A stretch of 64,000 nt of DNA, taken from an uncultured Tropicimonas sp. (GTDB taxonomy: Bacteria > Pseudomonadota > Alphaproteobacteria > Rhodobacterales > Rhodobacteraceae). Shown piece by piece: positions 10,191 through 20,022 of the stretch; within the stretch, counting starts at the first letter, position 1, and each line of letters begins with the position of its first letter. The stretch lies in the NCBI GenBank assembly GCA_947495685.1, contig CANLZY010000009.1, positions 117,454 to 181,453 of the forward strand, given 5' to 3'. The notes under the pieces were generated by a model. That model had not been told where the DNA came from and searched no databases. It saw nothing but the letters and a program-made list of their open reading frames with translations. Both the position numbers and the translations under genes were made by a program.

Positions 10191-11261
10191 TTGAAACTTG
10201 ATGATGTGTTTGGTCAGGTCCGCCACTGGTTCGATCTTCAGAACGTGGATCACCTTTTGTTGGCGCTCGGCTGTCTGGCGATCGGGTACCTGCTGCGCAA
10301 GCCGCTTGCGCAATTGACGCTCGCGATCGGCGGACGCGTCACCAAGGGCCTTGGAGCGACACTGAAGGACGACGTGCGCGACGCCCTGATGCCGGCCACG
10401 ACGATGATTTACGCCACCGCCAGCTGGCTGATCGCGATGAACTTGCTCGTCTTGCCCGCCGGCCTGTCCGAAGTGCTGGAAAAGATCATTCTGTCCGTCA
10501 TGGTCGCGGCGGTTTTTTCGGCGCTCTACGAGTTGATCGTGCCGTTGGGCGGCCTGCTCAAGACCGACAAGATCAAGGGCGCCCTGGATCTCGGCAGCGA
10601 CTGGATCCTGAAGGCCGGACAGGTGGTCATCGTGGTTCTTGCGGTGGCTTCCATCCTTGATGTCTGGGGCATCAAGATCGGCTCCGCGATGACCGGCCTC
10701 GGCGTCTTTGGCGCAGCCATGGCGCTGGCCGCGCAGGACTTCGTGCGCAACATGATCGCCGGCATGAGCAACATGAGCGAGGGCCGCTTCAAGAAAGGCG
10801 ATTACATCCAGCTCGACAACGGCGAAACCGGCACGGTAGAGCGGATCGAACTGCGTTCGACCCTGCTGCGCAGACCCGACCAGGGCATGGCCTTCATCCC
10901 CAACGGGGATCTGGCCAACGGCAAGATCGTCAACTTCACCACCCGCCATCACCGCCGCATCTACTGGAGCGTCCCGTTGCGCCACGACACGACCAGTGCG
11001 CAAATCATGGCGATACGCGACGGGGTCTCTGATTTTCTGCACGCAAGTGACGAGTTTCTCAGCAACTCGGACTTTCCGGCCCGCATCCGAACCAACACGG
11101 TTACGGGCGAAGGGATCATTCTGACAATCTACGTCTTCACCCGGACGGGCGACTATACCGAGTTCCTCGGCGTGCAGGAAAAGCTCGTACTTCACGTGGT
11201 GGATCTGGTCCAATCGTCAGGCGCGCACTTTTCCAGACTGCTGCTGCCCCCACCAACCTGA
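10191..11261 (+). CDS. Mechanosensitive ion channel (MscS family)
   Basis: TGLGVFGAAMALAAQDFVRNMIAGMSNMSEGRFKKGDYIQLDNGETGTVERIELRSTLLR is a classic MscS core. Confidence 0.93.
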   Translation: MKLDDVFGQVRHWFDLQNVDHLLLALGCLAIGYLLRKPLAQLTLAIGGRVTKGLGATLKDDVRDALMPATTMIYATASWLIAMNLLVLPAGLSEVLEKIILSVMVAAVFSALYELIVPLGGLLKTDKIKGALDLGSDWILKAGQVVIVVLAVASILDVWGIKIGSAMTGLGVFGAAMALAAQDFVRNMIAGMSNMSEGRFKKGDYIQLDNGETGTVERIELRSTLLRRPDQGMAFIPNGDLANGKIVNFTTRHHRRIYWSVPLRHDTTSAQIMAIRDGVSDFLHASDEFLSNSDFPARIRTNTVTGEGIILTIYVFTRTGDYTEFLGVQEKLVLHVVDLVQSSGAHFSRLLLPPPT

Positions 11262-11366
11262 AAACTTCACATGACGCGGTTTCCCTCGGGAATGGCACGA
11301 ACTGGCCAGACCGACGCACAGGAACATGCCATAAATCCAGCAAGGTCCAATCAATCGGTGACACCA

Positions 11367-12167
11367 ATGAAGCGTTCTGGAACATTCGCAATCGCACTGG
11401 TCGGTCTGTGCATGGCCCCTTTCGCAGGCTTTTCGCAGGAGGGCGCAACCGACGAAGACTTGCTGACTCAGGCCAACAATCCGCTGGCCTCTTTCAACAC
11501 GCTGAACTTTCAAAACCAGTACAACGGCAGCCTGACCGGGTTGGATGACAAGACCTCCAACAGCTTCTTCCTGCGCGGCGCCCTGCCAGTGAACGCCTTT
11601 GGGGGCGATTGGCTGGTGCGCGCAACCCTGCCCGTAAACACCATCCCCGTCGCGGGCGACTCCGTAACCGGTATTGGCGATTTCAACGTTTTTGCCGCCT
11701 ATCTGATCGATACCGGCAACCCGTCGCTCAGCTTTGGCATCGGTCCGCAGATCACGGCCCCAACGGCCACGGAGGACGAAACCGGCCAGGGCAAATGGTC
11801 CGCCGGACTTGCCAACGTCCTGTTCAGTTTTGCTGATCCCAACTTTCAATGGGGGTATCTGCTGACCTGGCAGGCCAGTTTCGCGGGAGACGAGGATCGC
11901 AAGGACGTCAATGCCGGCGCCTTCCAGCCGTTTGCGATCAGGCAGTTGGGCGACGGTTGGTACGCCCGTTCGACGGCGATCTGGACCTATGATTTCGAAA
12001 CCGGGAACTACAACGTTCCGATCGGTGCCGGCCTCGGCAAGGTCTTCAGGACCAAACGGGCCGTCGTGAACGTCTTTGCCGAACCCCAGGTTTCCATCGC
12101 TTCCGCGGGACCGGGTCAGGCCGAATGGGGTGTCTTCGCCGGCATCAACTTCCAGTTCCCGAGATAG
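11367..12167 (+). CDS. Predicted outer-membrane/periplasmic beta-barrel-like protein
   Basis: Signal peptide MKRSGTFAIALVGLCMAPFAGFS, beta-rich sequence ending GINFQFPR. Confidence 0.6.
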   Translation: MKRSGTFAIALVGLCMAPFAGFSQEGATDEDLLTQANNPLASFNTLNFQNQYNGSLTGLDDKTSNSFFLRGALPVNAFGGDWLVRATLPVNTIPVAGDSVTGIGDFNVFAAYLIDTGNPSLSFGIGPQITAPTATEDETGQGKWSAGLANVLFSFADPNFQWGYLLTWQASFAGDEDRKDVNAGAFQPFAIRQLGDGWYARSTAIWTYDFETGNYNVPIGAGLGKVFRTKRAVVNVFAEPQVSIASAGPGQAEWGVFAGINFQFPR

Positions 12168-12212
12168 GCCCTTCTGCGCTCGCAGGATTTGTGGCGGTGA
12201 CATGCGGGGCGC

Positions 12213-12244
12213 AATTGCACCAACCTGGAACCCTGGGTGCAATT
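12213..12244. repeat. Inverted repeat, 9-bp arms AATTGCACC/GGTGCAATT
   Basis: Read directly; about 45 bp after the stop of the 11367-12167 gene. Confidence 0.6.
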
Positions 12245-12261
12245 CGTCGGTCCAGGGGCAT

Positions 12262-12283
12262 TGATCCAAGGACTTTTGGATCA
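12262..12283. repeat. Inverted repeat, 8-bp arms TGATCCAA/TTGGATCA
   Basis: Read directly; second consecutive hairpin in the same intergenic region. Confidence 0.55.
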
Positions 12284-12519
12284 TTCCCGAGGCCCTGCCC
12301 GCACCTGCAGATTCGATTTGACTGCGGCCGGACGCCGATCTTGCCACCGCCCGGCAACCCCAGAGAAACGGGGGAAAGGTTGTCGATGCAGCCGCGCCGG
12401 AGCGGCAGTGACGGCACGCATTCCGGCATGGTTGCGCCAATCTGATGGATACCAGGACGTCCGGTGCCAACCCGATCTCTGCATTGGAAAATGACGCGGG
12501 CCCACGCTAGGGTCGCCCC

Positions 12520-13470
12520 ATGACGGACGCCACTCCAAAACCCAGTTGCTGCCCGGCAGGTCCTCGTGGCGCACGCCCCCCCGAGGCCGCCCCGGAGACC
12601 CTCCCGGCAGGTCACCTCCGCCCGGCGGCGGATGCGGTGCCGATCCCCGGTGGCAAGGCGCTGCTCGGCGCGCATTCGCCCGGCATTCCCGACGATGGCG
12701 AGGACCCGCAGCGCGACGTCCGGCTGAAACCATTCCGAATTGGCGCAACGACGGTGACCAACGCCCAGTTCAAGGCGTTCATCGACGCCACCGGCTATGT
12801 CACCGAGGCGGAAAGATTTGGGTGGTCGTTCGTGTTCTGGGCCCAGGTCCCCGAACATCTGGGGCCGACGCAGGCCGTGGTTGGGGTCAGCTGGTGGCGC
12901 AAGGTCGACGGCGCGACCTGGCGCCACGTCAACGGCCCCGGCACCATGGCGCAGGCCTGGCATCCCGATCATCCGGTTGTGCAGGTGTCCTGGAACGATG
13001 CGCAGGCCTACGCAAGATGGGTGGGCGGGCGGCTCCCCACCGAAGCCGAATGGGAACACGCCGCTCGCGGTGGGCTTGGGGCCGTGACCTTTCCATGGGG
13101 AGAGCAAGAGCCGGACGACACCACGTTCCAGCCCTGCAATATCTGGCAGGGCCAGTTTCCTGACAGCAACACGCAGCAAGACGGGTTCGCGGCAACTGCC
13201 CCGGCAGGATCGTTTGATCCGAACGGCTACGGGCTCTTCAACATGGCGGGGAATGTCTGGGAATGGACATCGGAGCCCTACAGGATCCGGTCGCTCAAGA
13301 AATCTGTCCGCCAGCGGTTGACCGGGATGAAGGGCTACAAGCTGTCCAAGGGCGGCTCGTTCCTGTGCCACCGGTCCTATTGCTTTCGCTACAGGATCGC
13401 GGCCCGGTCCGGCACCTCGCCCGACAGCACCACAACGCATCAGGGGTTTCGCGTGGTCTGGCCCGCCTAG
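12520..13470 (+). CDS. Formylglycine-generating enzyme (SUMF1/FGE family)
   Basis: GGSFLCHRSYCFRYRIAARSGTSPDSTTTHQGFR contains the catalytic Cys pair; GRLPTEAEWEHAARGG; GNVWEWTSEPY. Confidence 0.9.
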   Translation: MTDATPKPSCCPAGPRGARPPEAAPETLPAGHLRPAADAVPIPGGKALLGAHSPGIPDDGEDPQRDVRLKPFRIGATTVTNAQFKAFIDATGYVTEAERFGWSFVFWAQVPEHLGPTQAVVGVSWWRKVDGATWRHVNGPGTMAQAWHPDHPVVQVSWNDAQAYARWVGGRLPTEAEWEHAARGGLGAVTFPWGEQEPDDTTFQPCNIWQGQFPDSNTQQDGFAATAPAGSFDPNGYGLFNMAGNVWEWTSEPYRIRSLKKSVRQRLTGMKGYKLSKGGSFLCHRSYCFRYRIAARSGTSPDSTTTHQGFRVVWPA

Positions 13471-13598
13471 CGCCCCCTTCGTGCGATCCGGTTCAGATGG
13501 TCGGGCGTTGGCGTGACAAATGCGTTCTCCCTGGTTCGCCCCCGGTCTTTCCCGACATCGCCAACTTCAAGGAAGTCCATGACGCCGGGTGCATACCG

Positions 13599-14180
13599 TC
13601 AACCGCCATATCCCCGCAGGCCGCCGCTTTTACCGAAACCACCGCGCGCGGCGGCGGTGGCCTTGGTCATGGGCGCCTTGCCCATCGTCGGTTGCGGCTT
13701 GGAAAACTGGGTCGAATTCAGTTTGGCCTTGCCGGAATTGCCGGAATAGACGCTGGAGCCGGCGGCATTGGTGAACTTGCCATCCGAGGTGCGGTACAGG
13801 GGCTGGGAGCGGGCGTATCCGCCGCGTCCCCCCAGCATGTTGCCGATCAGGTACCCGGTCAGCAGCGGCATGAAGATGCTGCCAGATCCGCTGCTGGCGA
13901 CCTGCTCTTCGGAGCCGCAGGCGTCCTTGCCGTGTTGTTCCTCGCAGACCGACAGGCTCTCATAGCGCGGTGCGGATTCCACATGCAGCTGCTGGGCCTC
14001 CTCGATCGCGGCATCGCAATCGGCCACTGTCAGAAGCCCGTCTCCGGCGGCCGCGGCGGCCTTGCAGCTTTCCAGATCGGGAAATGCCTGGGCATCGACC
14101 TGTTCTTCGCGGCATCCCGCCAGGGCAAAAGCCGTGGCCCCGAAGATGCAGAGTGCTACCGTTCTCGAACGCTTTCTCAT
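13599..14180 (-). CDS. YgiB-like DUF1190 family lipoprotein
   Basis: MRKRSRTVALCIFGATAFALAGC lipobox; adjacent to YgiC-like gene; Gly-rich C-terminus. Confidence 0.75.
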   Translation of the reverse strand: MRKRSRTVALCIFGATAFALAGCREEQVDAQAFPDLESCKAAAAAGDGLLTVADCDAAIEEAQQLHVESAPRYESLSVCEEQHGKDACGSEEQVASSGSGSIFMPLLTGYLIGNMLGGRGGYARSQPLYRTSDGKFTNAAGSSVYSGNSGKAKLNSTQFSKPQPTMGKAPMTKATAAARGGFGKSGGLRGYGG

Positions 14181-14199
14181 GGCTGTGCCGTCCTTCTGG

Positions 14200-15426
14200 T
14201 CAGTTCCGGATGAAATGCGGTTTGAACCGCGACAGATCTTGTGTGATGCGCGAGCGGTCCTCGCGAATGCCCATGCCGACGCAGGTCTCGCCGACGACCC
14301 ACGCGCCGATCACCGGGCGGAACCCGTCAAAAACCGGCAGCGGTACATAGGCCTGCACGATCCGCGGATGCGCGGCATAATCGGTGTTGGCGGAGGCTTC
14401 GGTGATCTCTCCGCCCTCGACGATCGACAGCGACGCCCCTTCGCGCGAGAACAGCGGCTTGACAACGTGGCCTGCCGTCAGGCCCGGCGCCGCCCGCTCG
14501 AACGCTTCTGCAACTGATGCCGCCGCAGCACCGCGCCCGGCCATCGCATCCGCCACGTCTGCCTCGAAAAACGCGGGCAGAAGGTTCGGATGGCCTTCGA
14601 ACATGTGCCACAGAACCGGCAGCAGGCCCTTGTTGGACAGGACCGCCTTCCAGGCGGGTTCCAGCATCAGGCAATTGGCGGTATTCACGTGGTCGGCATA
14701 CTCGTCCCGCAGCAGGTCTTCCCAGGGGTACAGCTTGAACAGGATGCCGATCACCCGGTCCTGATCGTCCAGGAACTGTCCGTCGGTGCTGATCGCGATC
14801 TTGTCGAGATCGAGATACTGCGCCCCGAGGCCTGCCTCGCGCGCGGCCCAGCCCATTCCCTCGACAGTGGCGTAGTCCTCGGGCGAATTGGCGGCGGCGG
14901 TGAAATGCAGGTCGGTCCCGGTGGGAAACAGGGTGCGGAACCGTTCCACCAGGCCCTCGTGAATCGCGTTGAACTGATCGTCGTCGGAGTCCAGAAATCC
15001 CGCTTCGATCTGACCTTCCAGCCAGCTCCACTGAAAGGAGGCGGATTCATACAGCGATGTCGGCGTGTCGGCATTGTATTCCAGCAGCTTGGCCGGTCCG
15101 CTGCCGTCATAGGCCAGGTCGAACCGGCCATAGATCTCGGGCTCGCCCCTGGACCAGCTTTCGGCAACCAGGTCCCGATGCGCCTCCGGTATGCCAAGCC
15201 GCTCCATCCATTCCTGGCTGGCGACAATGGTCGCGGCGGCTTCGCGGCACATGGCGTGCAACTCGGTCGACGGATCTTCGATGCTGTCCTCGACCTCGCG
15301 CAGCGTGAACTCATAGGCGGAGGTTTCGTCCCAATAGGGCTCGCCGTGCATGTCGGCGAAGGTGAAGCCAAGCTCCCGCGCCTCCGTCCGCCAGCCCGGT
15401 CGCTCGGGGAGCATCACTTTTTTCAT
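14200..15426 (-). CDS. YgiC-like glutathionylspermidine synthase family protein (ATP-grasp)
   Basis: RFDLAYDGSGPAKLLEYNADTPTSLYESASFQWSW; KPLFSREGASLSIVE; start MKKVMLPERPGW. Confidence 0.9.
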   Translation of the reverse strand: MKKVMLPERPGWRTEARELGFTFADMHGEPYWDETSAYEFTLREVEDSIEDPSTELHAMCREAAATIVASQEWMERLGIPEAHRDLVAESWSRGEPEIYGRFDLAYDGSGPAKLLEYNADTPTSLYESASFQWSWLEGQIEAGFLDSDDDQFNAIHEGLVERFRTLFPTGTDLHFTAAANSPEDYATVEGMGWAAREAGLGAQYLDLDKIAISTDGQFLDDQDRVIGILFKLYPWEDLLRDEYADHVNTANCLMLEPAWKAVLSNKGLLPVLWHMFEGHPNLLPAFFEADVADAMAGRGAAAASVAEAFERAAPGLTAGHVVKPLFSREGASLSIVEGGEITEASANTDYAAHPRIVQAYVPLPVFDGFRPVIGAWVVGETCVGMGIREDRSRITQDLSRFKPHFIRN

Positions 15427-15766
15427 GTCGAGGCCCTCCAGACGCCTGACTACCACCTATTTCGGTCCGGCACAGATTGCCAGTGCAGGATCGTGTCCTT
15501 CCCCGATCTCCGCCGGGGGGCCTCCAGGTGACGTGTCCACCTGCCCTGCCCCCTGGTTCGGACGTGCGTCCAGCCACTCGGGGCGGATCACGCATTTCCA
15601 CACGCATGTTTTACCACGTCAATCCATGGGGATGCTCGCAGCCACGGTCCGGTGTGATAACGTCGGCCCGATCGGGTCGGCATAGGCCCATCGCAACAGA
15701 TTCATTGCCGATGAATGGCGCGTCGGATAATCACGTCGCGCCGGGTCCGACGGGTGAAACCGTTTC

Positions 15767-16417
15767 ATGCAGGAGACGTGGATGATCGATGCTGCCCTGT
15801 TGCCGTTCCAGCGGCGGCTTCTCGCGCCTCTCGCCAACGCCATCGCCGCGCGCGGGATCACTGCGGACCAGGTGACACTGGCGGGCTTCGGCATTGGCCT
15901 GCTGGCCCTGCCCGCATTGGCCTTCGGGCAGTTCGGCCTGGCGCTGGTGTGCATTCTGGCGAACCGGATGTTCGACGGGCTGGATGGGGCTATCGCCCGG
16001 ATCAACCGGCCCACCGATCGGGGGGCCTTCCTCGACATCGCGCTGGATTTCGTCTTCTACGCCCTGATGCCGCTTGGCTTTGCACTTGCCGATCCGGCCC
16101 AGAATGCCCTGGCCGCCGCCGTGCTGATTGCGGCCTTTGTTGGAACCGGATCGTCGTTTCTGGCCTTTGCCGCCATCGCCGGCCAACGCGGGTTGCGCCC
16201 CGAGGCCTATCCGACCAAGGGCATCTATTACCTTGGCGGGCTGACCGAAGGCGCCGAAACCATTGGCGTTTTCGTGGCCATGTGCCTGGTGCCGTCTGCC
16301 TTTCCGCTGCTGGCGCTGGTCTTTGCGTCTGCCTGTGCGATCACCACGATGACCCGGTGGTGGCAGGGGTGGCATGCGTTTTCGGAAAGAATTGGAAAAC
16401 TGGATCGCCCGGTTTAA
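15767..16417 (+). CDS. CDP-alcohol phosphatidyltransferase family protein (YnjF-like)
   Basis: Motif NRMFDGLDGAIARINRPTDRGAFLDIALDF matches DGxxARxxxxxxxxGxxxDxxxD. Confidence 0.9.
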   Translation: MQETWMIDAALLPFQRRLLAPLANAIAARGITADQVTLAGFGIGLLALPALAFGQFGLALVCILANRMFDGLDGAIARINRPTDRGAFLDIALDFVFYALMPLGFALADPAQNALAAAVLIAAFVGTGSSFLAFAAIAGQRGLRPEAYPTKGIYYLGGLTEGAETIGVFVAMCLVPSAFPLLALVFASACAITTMTRWWQGWHAFSERIGKLDRPV

Positions 16418-16475
16418 TGACACACGCGCCGCCGTGCCTGAGCTGCCCCACCCGACAACAAGAAGGACCCACCCA

Positions 16476-17666
16476 ATGCGCGTATCCCTGACAGCCGCCC
16501 TCTCGGTTGCCCTGCTCTCGACGCCCGCGCTCGCGCAGGACTGGCAGGCCACGCTGGATGCCGCACGCGGCCAGACGGTGTACTGGAACGCCTGGGGCGG
16601 GGACGAGCGGACCAATGCCTTCATCGCCTGGGTCGGGCAGCAGACCTCGGCGCGCCACGGCGTTTCTGTGCAGCAGGTCAAGCTGACGGATACAGCCGAG
16701 GCCGTGACCCGCGTGATTTCGGAAAAGGCCGCTGGTCAGGCCGACGGCGGCTCGGTGGATATGATCTGGATCAACGGGCCGAATTTCCTGGCGATGAAGG
16801 ACAAGGGCCTGCTGCATGGTCCCTTCGTGGCCACCCTGCCGAATGCGCAATACCTCGATCTGTCGCCAGCCTCTCCGAATTCGGTCGATTTCACCGTGCC
16901 GGTCGATGGTATGGAAAGCCCGTGGCGGCTGGCCAAGTTCGTGTTCAATTACGACAGCGCCCGGATCGACGTGCCCCCCGCGACCATGGCGGCCTTCATC
17001 GACTGGGCGGCCGCCAATCCCGGCCGGTTCACTCACCCCGATCCGTCGAACTTCATGGGCGCAACCTTTCTCAAGCAGGCGCTGATCGAGCTCACGCCCG
17101 AGGTCGCCGTGTTGCAGCAGCCCGTCACCGACGCCAATTACGAGGCCGCCACGGCGCCGCTCTGGGCGTGGTACGAGGCGCTCAAGCCCAACCTGTGGCG
17201 TGCGGGCAAGGCTTTTCCTGAAAACCAATCCGTCCAGCAGCAATTGATGAACGACGGCGAGATCGACATCGCGATGTCGTTCGACCCGGCCTCCACCGCT
17301 GGCGACATCGCCCAGGGCCTGTTGCCGGACACGGCGCGGGTCTTCGTGCCCGAGGGCGGCACGATCGGCAATGTCAGCTTCGTCGCCATTCCGTTCAACG
17401 CCGCCAACCGTGACGGCGCCATGGTGGTCGCCAATTTCCTGCTGGCGCCCGAAACCCAGGCCCATATGCAGAATATCGAGGTCCTGGGCTCGTTCTCGGT
17501 GCTTGATCCGGCAAAGCTGGACGGCGATGCTCAGGCGGCCTTTTCCGGTCTGCCGACCGCCCCTGCCCTGCCGACACTGGAGGCCCTGGGCCCGACCTTG
17601 CTGGAACCGCATGCAAGCTGGATGACGCGCCTGACCGCAGAATGGGCACAGCGCTACACCAGATGA
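16476..17666 (+). CDS. ABC transporter substrate-binding protein, YnjB-like
   Basis: Signal peptide MRVSLTAALSVALLSTPALAQ; YWNAWGGDERTNAFIAWV; upstream of YnjC/YnjD-like genes. Confidence 0.85.
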   Translation: MRVSLTAALSVALLSTPALAQDWQATLDAARGQTVYWNAWGGDERTNAFIAWVGQQTSARHGVSVQQVKLTDTAEAVTRVISEKAAGQADGGSVDMIWINGPNFLAMKDKGLLHGPFVATLPNAQYLDLSPASPNSVDFTVPVDGMESPWRLAKFVFNYDSARIDVPPATMAAFIDWAAANPGRFTHPDPSNFMGATFLKQALIELTPEVAVLQQPVTDANYEAATAPLWAWYEALKPNLWRAGKAFPENQSVQQQLMNDGEIDIAMSFDPASTAGDIAQGLLPDTARVFVPEGGTIGNVSFVAIPFNAANRDGAMVVANFLLAPETQAHMQNIEVLGSFSVLDPAKLDGDAQAAFSGLPTAPALPTLEALGPTLLEPHASWMTRLTAEWAQRYTR

Positions 17667-19372
17667 CCATGACGCGAGACGGCAGAGCGTTGCGGGCCGT
17701 CGTCATGGTGGTGCTGGCCATTGGGCTGATCGGCCCGATCATGGCAGGCTTGGCGCAGACCGGCCGCGCCGCCTTTGGCATCATGCCGGTCCTGGGTGCG
17801 GTCGAGGCCAGCCTGACACCGTGGCGCGACCTGCTGACCGAACCGGGCCTGTGGACCGCGGTCAGGCTCACGCTCTGGACCGGCCTCGTGTCGACGGCGC
17901 TGTCGCTGATGCTGGCGGTCGGGTTCTGCGCGGTGACCCACGCGCGCATGACGACCACATCGGCGGCACGGTGGCTCGCGCCCTTTCTGGCGGTGCCACA
18001 TGCGGCCTTGGCCATCGGCCTGGCCTTTGTGCTGACGCCATCCGGCTGGATCGCGCGGCTGCTTGCCCCCGTGATCGGGTTGGACCGCCCTCCCGATCTG
18101 CCGATCGTGAACGACCCTTGGGGGATTGCGCTGATCCTCGGCCTGATGGTCAAGGAGGTGCCGTTTCTCCTGCTTGTCATGCTCTCGGCGCTGACCCAGA
18201 TCCCGGTGCGCCAACATCTGGCAGCCGGGCGGGCGCTTGGCTATGGGCGCGGTCTCGTGTGGGTCAAGGTCATCGCCCCGCAGGTCTGGCCGCTGATCCG
18301 GCTGCCCGTGATGGTGGTGCTGGCCTATGCCCTGTCGACCGTCGACATGGGGGTGATCCTGGGCCCGTCGAACCCGCCGGTGCTGGCCGTGATGTTGACC
18401 CGCCTGTTTTCGAACCCCGATACTACCCGCATTCTTGTGGCGTCCGCCGGGGCACTGCTGCAGGGGGGGCTGGTGGCGGGCGCGTTTGCGGCCCTCTGGT
18501 TCGCCGACCGCCTGATGCGCAACATTGGTCTTTGGTGGCTGCGCCGTGGCGGGCGCGGAAGCTCGGCCGAACCTCTCCTCCGGCTCGCAAGCGCTGCGGT
18601 GATCGCCCTGTTTGTCCTCGGCGCGCTGGCCATGGCCGCACTGCTGATCTGGTCGTTTGCGTGGCGATGGCCGTGGCCCGAGGCGCTGCCGCAAAGCTGG
18701 TCACTCAAGGCATGGGCCAGCCCGACGGCCGGATGGCTGCGTGCCCTTGGCAATACGGTGCTGCTGGCCAGCGCGACGACGGCGCTGTCGCTGGTGCTCG
18801 CCATCGTGTGGCTCGAAGGCGAAGATCGCGCCCAACGCGGGCGGGCCGGATGGGCCGAAGCCCTGATCTATCTGCCGCTTCTGGTGCCGCAAATCGGCTT
18901 TCTCTATGGCCTGAACATCCTGTTCCTGCGGCTCGGAATCAACGGTGGTTACACCGCCGTCATCTGGGCGCAATCACTGTTTGTCTTTCCCTATGTCATG
19001 ATCGCGCTCTCCGACCCATGGCGCGCCCTTGACCCTCGGCTGACGCGCGCTGCGGCATCGCTTGGCGCAGGGCCGTGGCGGCGTCTTCTTGCGATCAAGC
19101 TGCCCGTGCTGCTGATGCCGATCCTGACCGCCGCGGCCATCGGCATCGCGGTGTCGGTCGCACAATACCTGCCGACGCTGTTCATGGGCGCGGGCCGGGT
19201 CGCCACCCTGACGACCGAGGCCGTCACGTTGTCGTCCGGCTCCGACCGTCGGGTGACCGGGGTCTACGCAAGCTTGCAGGCGGGCTTGCCACTGGCCGCC
19301 TATGTCGCAGCATTTGCCATCCCTGCCGTGCTGCATCGAAATCGTGCCGCCCTGAAAGGATCGTCCGCATGA
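17642..19372 (+). CDS. ABC transporter permease, YnjC-like (fused two-permease-domain)
   Basis: About 576 aa with two binding-protein-dependent transport modules (EAA loops at ALGYGRGLVWVKVIAPQVWPLIR and SLGAGPWRRLLAIKLPVLLMPIL). Confidence 0.85.
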   Translation: MGTALHQMTMTRDGRALRAVVMVVLAIGLIGPIMAGLAQTGRAAFGIMPVLGAVEASLTPWRDLLTEPGLWTAVRLTLWTGLVSTALSLMLAVGFCAVTHARMTTTSAARWLAPFLAVPHAALAIGLAFVLTPSGWIARLLAPVIGLDRPPDLPIVNDPWGIALILGLMVKEVPFLLLVMLSALTQIPVRQHLAAGRALGYGRGLVWVKVIAPQVWPLIRLPVMVVLAYALSTVDMGVILGPSNPPVLAVMLTRLFSNPDTTRILVASAGALLQGGLVAGAFAALWFADRLMRNIGLWWLRRGGRGSSAEPLLRLASAAVIALFVLGALAMAALLIWSFAWRWPWPEALPQSWSLKAWASPTAGWLRALGNTVLLASATTALSLVLAIVWLEGEDRAQRGRAGWAEALIYLPLLVPQIGFLYGLNILFLRLGINGGYTAVIWAQSLFVFPYVMIALSDPWRALDPRLTRAAASLGAGPWRRLLAIKLPVLLMPILTAAAIGIAVSVAQYLPTLFMGAGRVATLTTEAVTLSSGSDRRVTGVYASLQAGLPLAAYVAAFAIPAVLHRNRAALKGSSA

Positions 19373-20022
19373 GCCTTGATCTGGTCGACCTTGCGGTGCG
19401 GCTGCCACCCGGAGCACCGCTGTTCCCCCCCCTCACGCTCAGCGTCGCGGCCGGTCAGGTCACGACGGTCATGGGCCCTTCAGGCGTGGGGAAATCGACC
19501 CTTTTGGACGCCATCGCCGGCCTGTTGGCGCCGACCTTTGCCCTGTCCGGGCATATCAATTTGAATGGAGTCGATATCCGCCCCCTGCCCGCAGAGGCGC
19601 GCCGGATCGGTCTGATGTTTCAGGATCCGGTCCTGTTTCCCCATCTGTCGGTTGGTGACAATCTGGCCTTTGGCCTGACCCCAAAGATCAAGGGGCGTGC
19701 GGCCCGGCGCGACGCTGTTGCAGTGGCGCTTGCGTCGGCAGGCCTGTCAGGCCTTCAGGATCGGGACCCAGCCAGCTTGTCAGGGGGGCAACGCTCCCGC
19801 GCCGCGCTGATGCGCACGCTGTTGGCAGATCCCGCAGCATTGCTGCTGGACGAACCGTTCTCGAAACTTGATGTGGCCTTGCGGGACGAAATGCGCCGGT
19901 TCACCTTTCTGCATGTCCGAGAAAGAGCCATCCCGGCGCTTCTTGTGACCCATGATCCCGAGGACGCTGCGGCGACCAGCGGGCCGGTTGTCCGGTTGCC
20001 AGCCCCGCAACCACCACGGTGA
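19369..20022 (+). CDS. ABC transporter ATP-binding protein, YnjD-like
   Basis: Walker A GPSGVGKST, signature LSGGQRSRAALMR, Walker B LLLDEPFSKLD; ATG overlaps upstream stop. Confidence 0.88.
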   Translation: MSLDLVDLAVRLPPGAPLFPPLTLSVAAGQVTTVMGPSGVGKSTLLDAIAGLLAPTFALSGHINLNGVDIRPLPAEARRIGLMFQDPVLFPHLSVGDNLAFGLTPKIKGRAARRDAVAVALASAGLSGLQDRDPASLSGGQRSRAALMRTLLADPAALLLDEPFSKLDVALRDEMRRFTFLHVRERAIPALLVTHDPEDAAATSGPVVRLPAPQPPR

